In this document: one piece after another, positions 1 through 7,351 of the stretch
Layout of the letters: every line of letters begins with the position of its first letter
Position numbering within the stretch: position 1 is the first letter of the stretch
Assembly (NCBI RefSeq): GCF_007556685.1
Contig: NZ_VJON01000033.1
Coordinates: 1-33,311, forward strand
From: Tepidimonas charontis
GTDB taxonomy: Bacteria > Pseudomonadota > Gammaproteobacteria > Burkholderiales > Burkholderiaceae_C
DNA length: 33,311 nucleotides
Direction: 5' to 3'
Translations under genes and position numbers: made by a program
The notes under the pieces: generated by a model
Databases searched by the model: none
What the model saw: the letters and a program-made list of their open reading frames with translations, nothing else
What the model was told of the DNA's origin: nothing

Positions 1-1
1 C

Positions 2-175
2 GATCCTGCTCCAGCCACCCCCAGCGCCGTCGATGACAAGACGCTCAATGCGCGGGTGGATGACATCCTCAAAGCGCGCCAAGTCAAACAGCCATGGTGT
101 CCCGGCCCTGAGCACCCCTGGCGTCGTCTCTTCAGCGCTCCGCCCTCATGGGCTGGCCCATGGGCCAGCCCATGA
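2..175 (+). CDS. Partial transposase, C-terminal 57 residues
   Basis: An open frame enters from the window edge and ends at TGA 173-175. It encodes an acidic/basic stretch (VDDKTLNARVDDILKARQ) followed by PGPEHPWRR, a tail that resembles the C-termini of some DDE transposases (PxxxHPWRR). The position, with the stop codon inside the palindrome and about 70 bp before the element terminus, fits a transposase reading towards its right end. An identical copy lies on the minus strand at 33137-33310. The catalytic domain is not in the window, so the call rests on position, the repeated nature of the DNA and the short C-terminal signature. The reverse-direction ORF through the same bases is probably a shadow. 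Confidence 0.5.
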   Translation, partial: DPAPATPSAVDDKTLNARVDDILKARQVKQPWCPGPEHPWRRLFSAPPSWAGPWASP

Positions 176-177
176 GG
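144..177. repeat. 34-bp perfect palindrome in the element end
   Basis: The sequence from 144 to 177 equals its own reverse complement, centred on CCCATGGG. It overlaps the final codons and stop of the partial transposase frame. In RNA it would form a 17-bp stem with a tiny loop. A role as a bidirectional block to transcription into or out of the element is plausible but inferred. The same palindrome is at 33135-33168. Confidence 0.85.
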
Positions 178-232
178 ACATACCTTCGGCGTCAAACCGG
201 ACATTTCTAACTTGCTCAGAGGGCGGACATTT

Positions 233-379
233 CTACTTTGCCTTGACAAAGAGGTTGGCAAAGCTTGACTCGCCGGCTTTGACGCGGCGGTAAAAGCTCA
301 CCAGGCCGCCCCAGGCGGCCAGCCCCGTGACCCACAGGTAGGTGATGAGGCCATAGGCGGTGGGGTCTTTGTCGTGCAT
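233..379 (-). pseudogene. Phage holin, truncated by the insertion element
   Basis: The frame starts at ATG 379, two bases after the stop of the tail hub gene, and begins MHDKDPTAYGLITYLWVTGL. It continues with a hydrophobic first membrane segment and SFYRRVKAGE. This is the N-terminus typical of the LydA-like class of phage holins, which are usually around 100 residues with two or three membrane segments. Only 44 native codons (379-248) remain; the next four codons (VKAK) and the TAG at 235-233 come from the inserted element. The missing part normally carries the second membrane segment, so the product should not form lesions in the inner membrane. Its position at the end of the tail genes is the usual start of a lysis cassette. 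Family assignment is from recognition of the N-terminal pattern. Confidence 0.72.
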
Positions 380-381
380 GG

Positions 382-1407
382 CTAGGATTCTGGGTTGGGA
401 AGGTTGCACTCAAGCTGCGTCACGTAGCCCTGGGGGCCGAAGCGGTGCTCGGCGCGGCTGACCACCCACGCCTCAGGCACGCCGGGGCGAAGCCGCAGGC
501 GCAGGCGGCACTCGGCCACAAGCCGCGCATCGCCGGGCAGCGTGAGGCTGAGCTCGCCTTGCTGTCTTGCCCCTGTGCGCAAGGCGGCCTGGGCCGCGGC
601 CAGGGCCTTCTCACGCGAGACATGCACGTGCTTGAGCTCCGCATAGGGCGGCCGGCCCACGGTCACTTCTTGGCGCTGGCCGGCCTCGAAATCCCACCAG
701 TAGGCCTTCACACCCCCCTTGGCAGGGGTGGAGGAGCCGTCTTCGGGCTTGCCTGATCCCGCCGGGCGTCTTGCCGAATGGCGGTATCGCCACTCGATGA
801 GGTCGCGCGCCTTGAGCTCGATCACCGGCATGGCTTGGCCGCTGGCGGACTGGCCTGCTGCGCGGCGGGCCACGACCAGCAAGCCCCCTGCGGGCTTGAC
901 GATGGCGTCATAAAGGGCGGCCAGCCGCGTCAAGAGCGCGATGTCCGACTCGGCCGTCTGGTCGATGTGGCCCAGCGCAACGCCATCGAGCGCCGCATCG
1001 ATGCGGGCCTGCATGCCGTGCTCGGCGGCGATGCGCCGGGCAAGCTCGCCAAGCGTGAGGCCGTCAAAGGAGCGGGTTTTGGGCGAGCGCAAGGGGCCTG
1101 AGAGCTCGGCGGCGCGCGCCGCCACCACAAGCGTGGCCGGCGGGCTGGACAGCTCAATCTCATCGACGAGGAAGACCCCCATCGGGATGATGCCCGTCTC
1201 CTCGTAGCCCAGGGCGACCTCCAGCCGCGCGCCGATGCCGGGAAGTTGAGCGATCGCGCCATCCTCGCCTCGGCGGTCGTCGAGCGTCAAGCGCAGCTCA
1301 TCGGACTCGATGCCGGCCTCATCGACGATGGCAAGCTCCAGCAGCCGCTCGCGAATGGCTGCCGTCACATCGGCGCGTCCTGCCAGGATGCGAAAGGCCG
1401 GCCTCAT
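382..1407 (-). CDS. Tail hub protein, P2 gpD-like (late control D family)
   Basis: This 341-residue protein starts at ATG 1407, sharing ATGA with the stop of the gpX gene; P2 gpD is 387 residues. The N-terminus (PAFRILAGRADVTAAIRERL, then SDELRLTLDDR) and the later RSFDGLTLGELARRIAAEHG and QTAESDIALLTRLA stretches are characteristic of the Phage_GPD family. These proteins form the trimeric hub under the tail tube that carries the spike, analogous to T4 gp27. It follows U and X exactly as in P2. The C-terminal VSREKALAAAQAALRTGARQ and the ending QGYVTQLECNL are also typical. A GTG at 1413 is an alternative start, but the ATGA overlap favours 1407. Confidence 0.93.
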   Translation of the reverse strand: MRPAFRILAGRADVTAAIRERLLELAIVDEAGIESDELRLTLDDRRGEDGAIAQLPGIGARLEVALGYEETGIIPMGVFLVDEIELSSPPATLVVAARAAELSGPLRSPKTRSFDGLTLGELARRIAAEHGMQARIDAALDGVALGHIDQTAESDIALLTRLAALYDAIVKPAGGLLVVARRAAGQSASGQAMPVIELKARDLIEWRYRHSARRPAGSGKPEDGSSTPAKGGVKAYWWDFEAGQRQEVTVGRPPYAELKHVHVSREKALAAAQAALRTGARQQGELSLTLPGDARLVAECRLRLRLRPGVPEAWVVSRAEHRFGPQGYVTQLECNLPNPES

Positions 1408-1610
1408 CCCCACAGCCTCACGATGGACTGCACGGGCGGCTCGGGCAAATCGGGCACGAGGATGCGCGCGCCAGCGGGCAGCTTGATCGGCAGCCGCGCC
1501 AGCTGCGCATTGGCCTCCAGCACCTGGGGGGCGATGTCGGTGCGGCGCAAGACGCGCCACAGCGCCGCATCGAGCGTTTCGCCCTCCTGCGCGATGATCT
1601 CCTGGGTCAT
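1404..1610 (-). CDS. Tail protein X, P2 gpX-like (LysM-type)
   Basis: A 68-residue protein, nearly the length of P2 gpX (67). It reads from ATG 1610, overlapping the gpU stop by ATGA, and ends at 1404 within the start of the hub gene. The pattern GETLDAALWRVL, then VLEANAQLARLP, then LPAGARILVPDLP is that of the Phage_tail_X family, a small LysM-like fold. These proteins are thought to bind at the tail tip near the hub, with a possible affinity for peptidoglycan during infection; that role is family knowledge and not shown here. Confidence 0.92.
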   Translation of the reverse strand: MTQEIIAQEGETLDAALWRVLRRTDIAPQVLEANAQLARLPIKLPAGARILVPDLPEPPVQSIVRLWG

Positions 1611-2002
1611 CGGCCATCCTCCCCGTAGGCTTTGAGCGTGATGCGAAAGACGATCTTCCTGGCCTGCCCGTCGTCCATGAGGACCGAGCGGGTGTCGCTG
1701 ACCTGGGCGATGACCCAGCGCCCCCACACGCGCCCCAAGCCATCGGTCAGCATGAGGGGCTGGCCTTGGCCAGCGAGCTCGCGCAGCCGCTCGATAGCGC
1801 CAAGCCCGCCGCGCAAGCTCGGATAGATCGCGCCTTCGAGCTCGATTTCGGCGGCATCCGCCCCCACGAACTGCAGCGCAGGCTCGCGCCCAAGCCGATC
1901 GTGCTTGGGCCAGCGCCAGGATTGCGACAAGACCAGCTGCTCGTAAGCAGCCGTCTCCAGCGCAAAGGGAAATCCGCCCAGCGTCATCATCGTCTGCGGC
2001 AT
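1607..2002 (-). CDS. Tail protein U, P2 gpU-like
   Basis: A 131-residue protein between the tape measure and gpX, the P2 position of gene U. The N-terminus MMTLGGFPFALETAAYEQL, the central WRWPKHDRLGREPALQFVG and PSLRGGLGAIERLRELAGQG, and the late LTDGLGRVWGRWVIAQVSDT fit the Phage_P2_GpU family. gpU is a tail protein needed for assembly of the distal tail or baseplate. P2 gpU is somewhat longer (159). Twelve bases separate its start from the tape-measure stop. Confidence 0.93.
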   Translation of the reverse strand: MPQTMMTLGGFPFALETAAYEQLVLSQSWRWPKHDRLGREPALQFVGADAAEIELEGAIYPSLRGGLGAIERLRELAGQGQPLMLTDGLGRVWGRWVIAQVSDTRSVLMDDGQARKIVFRITLKAYGEDGR

Positions 2003-2014
2003 GAGGCTGCCCCA

Positions 2015-4777
2015 TCAGTCGTACAGCGCCCCAAGGCGGCGCGATTGATCCTTCAGCGCGCTTCTTACCCGCTCATCGACCAGCCGGGCCATCTCGCGCG
2101 CATCCGCGCCGGCCGGCGCATGGATCGTGATGGGGGCGGAGTACGTTGCCTGCACGCTTGAGGCGCGCGCCACGGGCTGCGCGGCAGGCATGCCGGCACG
2201 CATGGCCTGGGCAGGCTGCGCGGGCGCGCCTGCGCGACCGCCCATGAGCCGGCCCACGCCTGCTTGGGCCTGGTCCTTGAGCCACGACAGCGCCGCTGCT
2301 GGCTGCAGGCTGGCAAGGCCCGCGGCCTTGGTCTTGAGCCAGTCGATGCCCTGCGCGACCTTGGCCATTCCTGCGCCCAGCAGCTCGATGAGGGCGCAGA
2401 CAGCTCTGAGCGGCGCGGTGATGGCTTCAAGCGCCCAGCCCAGCGTCTTGCCGATGGCCTGCCCGACCGAATGCCCGCTGGCGGAGAGCGCCTGCAGCTC
2501 CTGCGAGGTCGCCCTGACGGGGCTGATGAGCTCGCCGATGAAGCGCCAAGCCCCCGAGAAGGCCTCAGCCACCGAGCCGAAGACCCAGGCGATGCCGCGG
2601 CCGAGGGGCTCCAAGGGCGCTAGCGCCTGCGCGATGCCCTGCGCGGCAGGCGCAATGCCCTCCTGGATCCCCTGCCAGAATCCTCCGATCCAGGCGGCAA
2701 GCGGCTGCCAGTATCGGCGGATCGCAAGCGCCAGGCCGGCGACGGCTGCGCCGATGCCCGCCACGATCCAGGTGATCGGGTTGGCGAGCAGAGCTGCTGC
2801 TGTCGCTTTGGCCGCCGGCAGCATGGCCCAGAAGGCCAGCGCCGCTGACTTGACCGGGGCGATCAGCCCGAGGGCGCCCGTCTGAATGCGGCTCCAGACC
2901 AGCGACAGAAGGCCAGCGCTTGACCCCGTGGCGATGGCCTGCGCCTGCAGCAGCGCCAGTCCAGCACGCACCGATTGGAATGCGGTATTGGCCGCCAGGA
3001 TCGGCCCCTTGACGAACGTCCAGGCATAGCCCAGCGCGATCGTGGCGATCTTGAGCCCCGCCACGGCGGCGGTTGCGCCCACGACGACCTGCGTGACCAG
3101 CGGAAAGCGCTCAGCCAGCGCCGCCAGGCCCTCGATGGGCTTGGAGATGGCCCCAAGCAGGGCGTTGAAAGCCGGCAGCAGCGCATTGCCCACCGTGATG
3201 GCCAGCCGGCTCATCTGGTTCTTCAAGAGCTGCAGGTGGTTGGCGGCGGTGGCGGCTCTGGCCTCGTACTCGCGCTGCATCGAGCCGGCGTAGGCTGCCT
3301 CATCCGCGACCAGCCCCAGCGCCTGGCGGTAGAGGTCAAGCGAGCCCACGAGCTTGGCGATGTCATCCGCATACTCCGCGCCAAAGAGGTCGGACAAAGC
3401 CCCCATGACGTCGGGCGCGCGCGCCACATGCTCAAGGAAGGTGATGAGCGCCCCTTGCGCATCGCGCCGGATCATCTCCTTCATGACGCCTGCCGACAGA
3501 CCAATGCCTTCGAGCGCCTCCTGAAACTTGCTCCCCTGCTTGTCGGCGGTGGCGAGCTTCAAGAGCAGCGCGTTGATGCCGGTGGCGGCCACCTCCGGCG
3601 GGGTCTTCAGCGCCAGGAACGTGGCTCCAAGCGCCCCAAGCTGCGCGCCCGTGAGCCCAAAGAGCTTGGCGGTGGAGCCGCTGCGGTTGGCCACATTGAG
3701 CAGCCCGGCAGCGGTGGCGTCCATGTTGTTGGAGAGGTGGTTGAAGGCGTCTCCGAGCCGCACCACCTCATCTTGCGCAAGCGCAAAGATCGAGCGCAGC
3801 CCCGTCATCGCGGCTCCGGCTTGCTCGCCTGTGAGGTCAAAGGCCACGCCCATCTTGGCGGCGTCTTCGGCAAAGCGCACGAGCTCCTCGCGCGCGATGC
3901 CGGCTTGGCCTGCGGCGGCCACGATCTGGCCGATGCCCTCAGCGGCCATCGGGATGCGGGTGGACAGCTGCAGGATGTCCTTGGACATCTGCGCGAACTG
4001 CGCAGGCGTCTCGAAGTCGACCACCTTCCTGACGTCGGCCATCACCGACTCAAACGCCACCGCAGGCTTGATGAGCCCATAGAGCGAGGCCCCTAGGGCG
4101 GCTGCGTCCATGAGCTGGGCGCGGTAGGCGCTGCGCTGCTCGAGGTTGGCCTGCTGCGCGGCCTGCGCCTGGGCCAGCGCCTGGGTTTTGGCTTTGACGG
4201 CCTCAAGCGCCTGGCCCAACTTGACCTTCTCGGCGGCAAGCCGCCCCGTGGCGATGCCTGCCTTCTCAAGCGCGGCCTGCTCTTCGGCGATGGCGGCTTT
4301 CAGCTGCCCGAAGGCCTCCTTGGCGCGGCCCGCCTGGGCGATGAGCCGCTCAAGCTGGCGGGCATGGCGCGCTTCGGCCTGAGCCTCTCTTTCGGCCAGC
4401 CGCGCCTGGGCGGCTTCGAGCTGGCGCATGAGGCGCAGGCGGCGAGACTCAGGCAGGCTCGCATCCGAGAGCTTTGCTTGCAGCGCCTCAACGCGCTGGC
4501 GCGCCGCCAGCACCCCCTTGGGGGTGAGCGCCCCGGAGGCCTTGTCGGCCTGAAAGCGCGCTACCTCCTGCTGCGCCCGTCGCCAGGCTTGCCCGGCTTC
4601 GGCCGCCTGCGCGCGCAGGGCCTCCAGCCTGGCGATGCCCGCAGACTTGCCCTCAAGCCTGGCCAGCGCTGCGCCCAGGCGGCCTAGCTGCCCCTCAGCC
4701 GAGCGCAGCGCCGCCCCAAGGCTGGAGGACAGCACCGCGCCGATCTCGACCGACAGCGGAAAGGTTGCGCTTGTCAT
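2015..4777 (-). CDS. Tail tape measure protein (TP901 core family)
   Basis: This 920-residue protein sets tail length. Residues 1-220 are Ala/Glu/Gln-rich coiled coil. Residues from about 240 to 500 hold the TP901 core (VMADVRKVVDFETPAQF, later GIGQIVAAAGQAGIAREEL and ALGATFLALKTPPEVAATG). Hydrophobic stretches in the middle and later parts (for example ITWIVAGIGAAVAGLALAI) are membrane-segment-like, as expected for a protein ejected into the cell envelope. The C-terminus (RLVDERVRSALKDQSRRLGALYD) is basic and helical. Its ATG at 4777 overlaps the TGA of the frameshifted E/E' chaperone, as in P2. At about 3 residues per nanometre-scale helix turn the length suggests a tail longer than 100 nm, which is inference. 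Confidence 0.96.
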   Translation of the reverse strand: MTSATFPLSVEIGAVLSSSLGAALRSAEGQLGRLGAALARLEGKSAGIARLEALRAQAAEAGQAWRRAQQEVARFQADKASGALTPKGVLAARQRVEALQAKLSDASLPESRRLRLMRQLEAAQARLAEREAQAEARHARQLERLIAQAGRAKEAFGQLKAAIAEEQAALEKAGIATGRLAAEKVKLGQALEAVKAKTQALAQAQAAQQANLEQRSAYRAQLMDAAALGASLYGLIKPAVAFESVMADVRKVVDFETPAQFAQMSKDILQLSTRIPMAAEGIGQIVAAAGQAGIAREELVRFAEDAAKMGVAFDLTGEQAGAAMTGLRSIFALAQDEVVRLGDAFNHLSNNMDATAAGLLNVANRSGSTAKLFGLTGAQLGALGATFLALKTPPEVAATGINALLLKLATADKQGSKFQEALEGIGLSAGVMKEMIRRDAQGALITFLEHVARAPDVMGALSDLFGAEYADDIAKLVGSLDLYRQALGLVADEAAYAGSMQREYEARAATAANHLQLLKNQMSRLAITVGNALLPAFNALLGAISKPIEGLAALAERFPLVTQVVVGATAAVAGLKIATIALGYAWTFVKGPILAANTAFQSVRAGLALLQAQAIATGSSAGLLSLVWSRIQTGALGLIAPVKSAALAFWAMLPAAKATAAALLANPITWIVAGIGAAVAGLALAIRRYWQPLAAWIGGFWQGIQEGIAPAAQGIAQALAPLEPLGRGIAWVFGSVAEAFSGAWRFIGELISPVRATSQELQALSASGHSVGQAIGKTLGWALEAITAPLRAVCALIELLGAGMAKVAQGIDWLKTKAAGLASLQPAAALSWLKDQAQAGVGRLMGGRAGAPAQPAQAMRAGMPAAQPVARASSVQATYSAPITIHAPAGADAREMARLVDERVRSALKDQSRRLGALYD

Positions 4778-5156
4778 GCCTGCCCTTCAGGATGGGAGAG
4801 CCTGCGCGCGGTCAGAAGCGCCTGCAGGAAGTCATCGATCTCCATCGCGACAATCTCCGAGCGCGGCCAGTGGGTGTACAGAGCCAGTTCCACCACGAGC
4901 TCAGCAAGCCCCTCGCTTACGACAAAAAACCCGAAAGCGCCCGCTGGATCGCCGCGTAGTCCTTCAGGTCCAGCTTCAGGATCGCCTCCGGCGGCAGCTC
5001 CGCGAGGTTGGCAATGAGCCGCACCTCGCGCTCGGCATCCGAAAGGTTGAGCTTGGCCACCAGCAGGTGGTCGCCCACCGTGGGGCGGCGCAGGCCCACT
5101 TCCGCAATGCGCAAGCCCTCATGCTCGATGGGGTAGGTCAGGGGGATGCGCTCCAT
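4774..5156 (-). CDS. Tail assembly chaperone E-E', made by -1 frameshifting
   Basis: The gene begins at ATG 5156 and reads in frame to the slippery site at 4929-4923. After a one-base backward slip it continues through a second frame with no start codon of its own, ending at TGA 4776-4774 inside the tape-measure start. The fused product is about 127 residues. Its added tail, which includes VVELALYTHWPRSEIVAMEI, resembles the P2 GpE' pattern (xxFHWPxxE). In P2 and most long-tailed phages the short and fused forms bind the tape measure and recruit tube subunits. The zero-frame heptamer T TTT TTG is the same as the one used by P2 genes E/E'. Frameshifting is inferred from sequence. Confidence 0.85.
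4917..5156 (-). CDS. Tail assembly chaperone E, short form
   Basis: The zero-frame product is 79 residues: MERIPLTYPIEHEGLRIAEV at the start, RRPTVGDHLLVAKLNLSDAE in the middle and ALSGFLS at the end. This belongs to the Mu gp41/P2 GpE tail-assembly family, placed between tube and tape-measure genes. It shares its first 76 or so residues with the frameshifted E-E' product. The short form should be the more abundant one. Confidence 0.9.
   Translation of the reverse strand: MERIPLTYPIEHEGLRIAEVGLRRPTVGDHLLVAKLNLSDAEREVRLIANLAELPPEAILKLDLKDYAAIQRALSGFLS
4923..4929 (-). other. Slippery heptamer T TTT TTG for -1 ribosomal frameshifting
   Basis: On the minus strand the codons GGT TTT TTG TCG TAA place TTTTTTG in the X XXY YYZ register two codons before the zero-frame stop. 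Slippage by -1 opens a frame of about 49 codons that carries the E' signature and stops at the tape-measure start. No other gene in the window shows such a run in this register. Confidence 0.85.
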
Positions 5157-5159
5157 CGC

Positions 5160-5669
5160 TTAGACTCCAATGGCCTGCCGGATGCGCGCCATCTGATCGA
5201 CGCCGCCCACCTTGCGCACGAGGTTGATCGCGTCGATCTCGATGAGCTCCTCGCCGTCGATCGCAAGCTTGTAGTAGGAGGCGGCCACCGAGAGCTTGAC
5301 GGTGCTTTTGTCGCCCATCTTCCAGCTCGAGGGCTCGATGGCCTTGAGGCCGCCGCGCAGGTTGACCACCACGGGCTTGGCCGCTTCGCCTTGCGCTTGG
5401 ATCGCGCCTCTGAGCGTGATCGGCGTGGCTTGAACATCCAGCAGGCCAAAGAGCTTGAAGACCTGCGGGTCGTAGTCTGAAAGGGTGAGCTCCGCCTCGA
5501 GCTTGTCCATGCCGAGATCGATTTCGATGGGCGCATCCATCCCGCCGGCTCTGTGCTCCTCGGTCTTCAAGGCGAGCTTGGGCAGCTGGATTTCGTCGAC
5601 GCGGCCGGCAAAGCCCCGCCCGTCGACGAAGAGATTCATGTTCTTCAGAACCTTGGGCAGCTGGATCAT
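5160..5669 (-). CDS. Contractile tail tube protein, P2 FII-like
   Basis: A 169-residue protein; P2 FII is 172. The start MIQLPKVLKNMNLFVDGRGF and the later APIEIDLGMDKLEAELTLSD and LRGGLKAIEPSSWKMGDKST are clear Phage_tube family features. It polymerises into the inner tube through which DNA passes. The ATG at 5669 overlaps the sheath stop (ATGA), so sheath and tube are translationally coupled, as in P2. The E chaperone follows after three bases. Confidence 0.96.
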   Translation of the reverse strand: MIQLPKVLKNMNLFVDGRGFAGRVDEIQLPKLALKTEEHRAGGMDAPIEIDLGMDKLEAELTLSDYDPQVFKLFGLLDVQATPITLRGAIQAQGEAAKPVVVNLRGGLKAIEPSSWKMGDKSTVKLSVAASYYKLAIDGEELIEIDAINLVRKVGGVDQMARIRQAIGV

Positions 5670-6862
5670 CGGAAGACCTCCACGATGTAGTCTGTGACAA
5701 GATGCGAGCGGAAGGTGATGCGCTCGGCGGGGTAAGGCGCGGTGAATTCGAAGTCGAAATAGACCTTGCCTTGGGCGATCTGATCCGGCGTGTTGAGCTC
5801 TTCATCCGCCCAGCAGCGCCCGCCCAGGATCGCGCCCTTGGCCTTGAGGTGGCGCAGATAGGCGTTGACGCCTTCGAGCACGTCTTCGACGTAGGTCTTG
5901 GTGATGTTGCGATCTACCGCCCACAGGTGGGCCTGCAGGATCGACTCGTTGATCATGTCGGCGGTGCGCCGCACCGAGAGAAACGCCCACTTGGGGTCGG
6001 ACGAACAGGTGCGGTTGCCCCATAGCCGGTAGCCGTCTTCCTGGATGATGGTGGCGACTTCCTGCTCGTTGAGCAGGTTGGCGCGGGCATTGGGGTCGCC
6101 CAGCGCGAAGTCGATGGGACGCGCCGTGCCGATGACGCCGTGGAGGATGTTGTTCGAGGGGCTCCACCAGAATCCACGGTCGTTGTCGAGCTTGGCGATC
6201 AAGCCTGCTACGCGGGCCGAGGCAGGTTCGACCGCTATCTGTTCGCCCTTCATGACCTTGACCCAGGGGTCGACGACATAGACGCGCGGGCTGCCCCAGT
6301 CTTGGCGGTAGGCAATGGCGTCCTGATCGTTCGTGTTGGGACCGTCGGCGATGATGACAGCGCGCAGCCGCTCGGCGATCGCCAGCATCTCTGCCACCAC
6401 CGGATTGGCCAGCTTGCCGTCGGGGTCGTCCGGGTCGGCAGGCTTTTGGTGCGTGAAGCCCGGCGCGATGAGAAGGCGCGGCGTGGCCTTCACCACCGAC
6501 TGGGCCGCCAGGAAGGCGTGCAGGCCGCGGTATTGCCCCGTGGCGGCGTCCACCCCGCCGAGGACGTTGGCAAGCGTGGCGGCTTCGGTTGCGCCTTGCG
6601 CGACGCGCACGACGACCACCACCGCGCCGGCCTGATCGAAGATGCCATCGATGGCTGCCGGCAGCGTGCCGGCAGCGCCGAGCTTAGCCGCCTCGCGGCG
6701 GCTGCCGGCAATCAGCACGGGGGTGTCAAGCGGAAAGGCGCTCTCATCGGCCTCGGGCGCGGTGCCGATGAGGCCGATCACCGAGGAGCGAACGGTGCGG
6801 ATGGGGCGCAGGCCGTCGTCGATCTCGACGACCTCCACGCCATGCAGGAAGGTCTCGGACAT
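5666..6862 (-). CDS. Contractile tail sheath protein, P2 FI-like
   Basis: This 398-residue protein is almost the length of P2 FI (396). It has the sheath N-terminus (FLHGVEVVEIDDGLRPIRTV, then SSVIGLIGTAPEADESAFPL), a central domain with LLIAPGFTHQKP, and a C-terminus with LWGNRTCSSDPKWAFLSVRR and FDFEFTAPYPAERITFRSHL. The C-terminal arm interlocks subunits and the sheath contracts to drive the tube through the outer membrane. A strong ribosome binding site (GAGGAG) lies eight bases before ATG 6862. A terminator-like hairpin lies 27-44 bases upstream, so expression may be partly separate from the fibre genes. Confidence 0.97.
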   Translation of the reverse strand: MSETFLHGVEVVEIDDGLRPIRTVRSSVIGLIGTAPEADESAFPLDTPVLIAGSRREAAKLGAAGTLPAAIDGIFDQAGAVVVVVRVAQGATEAATLANVLGGVDAATGQYRGLHAFLAAQSVVKATPRLLIAPGFTHQKPADPDDPDGKLANPVVAEMLAIAERLRAVIIADGPNTNDQDAIAYRQDWGSPRVYVVDPWVKVMKGEQIAVEPASARVAGLIAKLDNDRGFWWSPSNNILHGVIGTARPIDFALGDPNARANLLNEQEVATIIQEDGYRLWGNRTCSSDPKWAFLSVRRTADMINESILQAHLWAVDRNITKTYVEDVLEGVNAYLRHLKAKGAILGGRCWADEELNTPDQIAQGKVYFDFEFTAPYPAERITFRSHLVTDYIVEVFR

Positions 6863-6885
6863 GGGAGGGTCTCCTCAAGAAACGC

Positions 6886-6906
6886 AAAAGGCCGCTGGCG
6901 CGGCCT
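6886..6906 (-). terminator. Terminator-like hairpin upstream of the sheath gene
   Basis: On the minus strand AGGCCGC GCCA GCGGCCT forms a perfect 7-bp stem with a 4-base loop, and the right arm runs into TTTT. It sits in the 66-bp gap between the DUF1353 gene and the sheath gene, the longest gap within the tail operon. The short U-tract suggests partial termination or processing. Confidence 0.6.
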
Positions 6907-6928
6907 GGGATGGGCAAGCCGTGAATGG

Positions 6929-7351
6929 TCAGCCTGCTCCGCGCTGCTGGCGGGCGGCCACATCGAAGGGATGATCCGAGCGGCCAAAGGCGGAGCCGCC
7001 AAAAAGCCGCACGGCGCGGTGGATCACCCAGCGCTGCCAGGCAGGACACCCGAGCACCGCCATCGCTTCGGCAAAGATGTCATCCGCCCGGCGTCTTGCG
7101 GCCTCATCGCCCGCCGGCCCCAAGGCGTAGAGCCAGTCGTGCAAGATGGCGGCCTTGGCGTAGCGGCCTTGCGGCGGGAAGATCGGCCAGAAGATGCGCG
7201 GCACCGAGGCCAGGTCGGTTTCGAACCCTTTGGGCACGCGGATGACGTCTGTGGAGGGGTATTCGCCGACGTGGTACTCGAAGGGCTCCACGAGCCGCCA
7301 GCGGTTTGGCCCCACGATCTCCAGGATCGCGGGGGTGGTGAAGCTGCTCAC
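6929..7351 (-). CDS. DUF1353 family phage protein
   Basis: A 140-residue protein with the DUF1353 signature: VPKGFETDLASVPRIFWPIF, then AAILHDWLYALG, then RRRADDIFAEAMAVLG. Members occur in many phage tail-fibre and lysis regions. The conserved FxTDxASVPR and HDWLY blocks suggest a small enzyme-like fold, but the function is unknown to me. The GTG start at 7351 overlaps the preceding stop (GTGA), so it is coupled to the upstream gene. It closes the fibre block before the sheath gene. Confidence 0.85.
   Translation of the reverse strand: MSSFTTPAILEIVGPNRWRLVEPFEYHVGEYPSTDVIRVPKGFETDLASVPRIFWPIFPPQGRYAKAAILHDWLYALGPAGDEAARRRADDIFAEAMAVLGCPAWQRWVIHRAVRLFGGSAFGRSDHPFDVAARQQRGAG

Larger units (their letters stand above)
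1..248. repeat. Left copy of a 248-bp inverted repeat: end of an insertion element
   Basis: Bases 1-248 are the exact reverse complement of 33064-33311. The shared block stops abruptly at TGTCAAGGCAAAG (248 inward to 236 on the minus strand), which looks like an element terminus: it begins TG and is followed by two direct copies of TAGAAATGTCCG-type sequence. Beyond 248 the sequences differ, being holin coding DNA here and promoter DNA at the other end. The element interior lies outside the window to the left. Terminal direct repeats of this kind and a transposase 3' end are compatible with an IS21-, IS481- or ISNCY-like element, but the family cannot be fixed from this fragment. Confidence 0.85.

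Noticed and set aside
243-248. TTGACA at the element terminus as an outward -35 box
   Set aside because: At neither end is there a reasonable -10 box at 16-18 bp in the neighbouring phage DNA.
33-293. An 86-codon plus-strand open frame at the left end, repeated in part at the right end
   Set aside because: It runs from the element into the holin remnant in a different frame. Its repeat at the right end simply reflects the duplicated element DNA. The partial transposase frame explains the region better.
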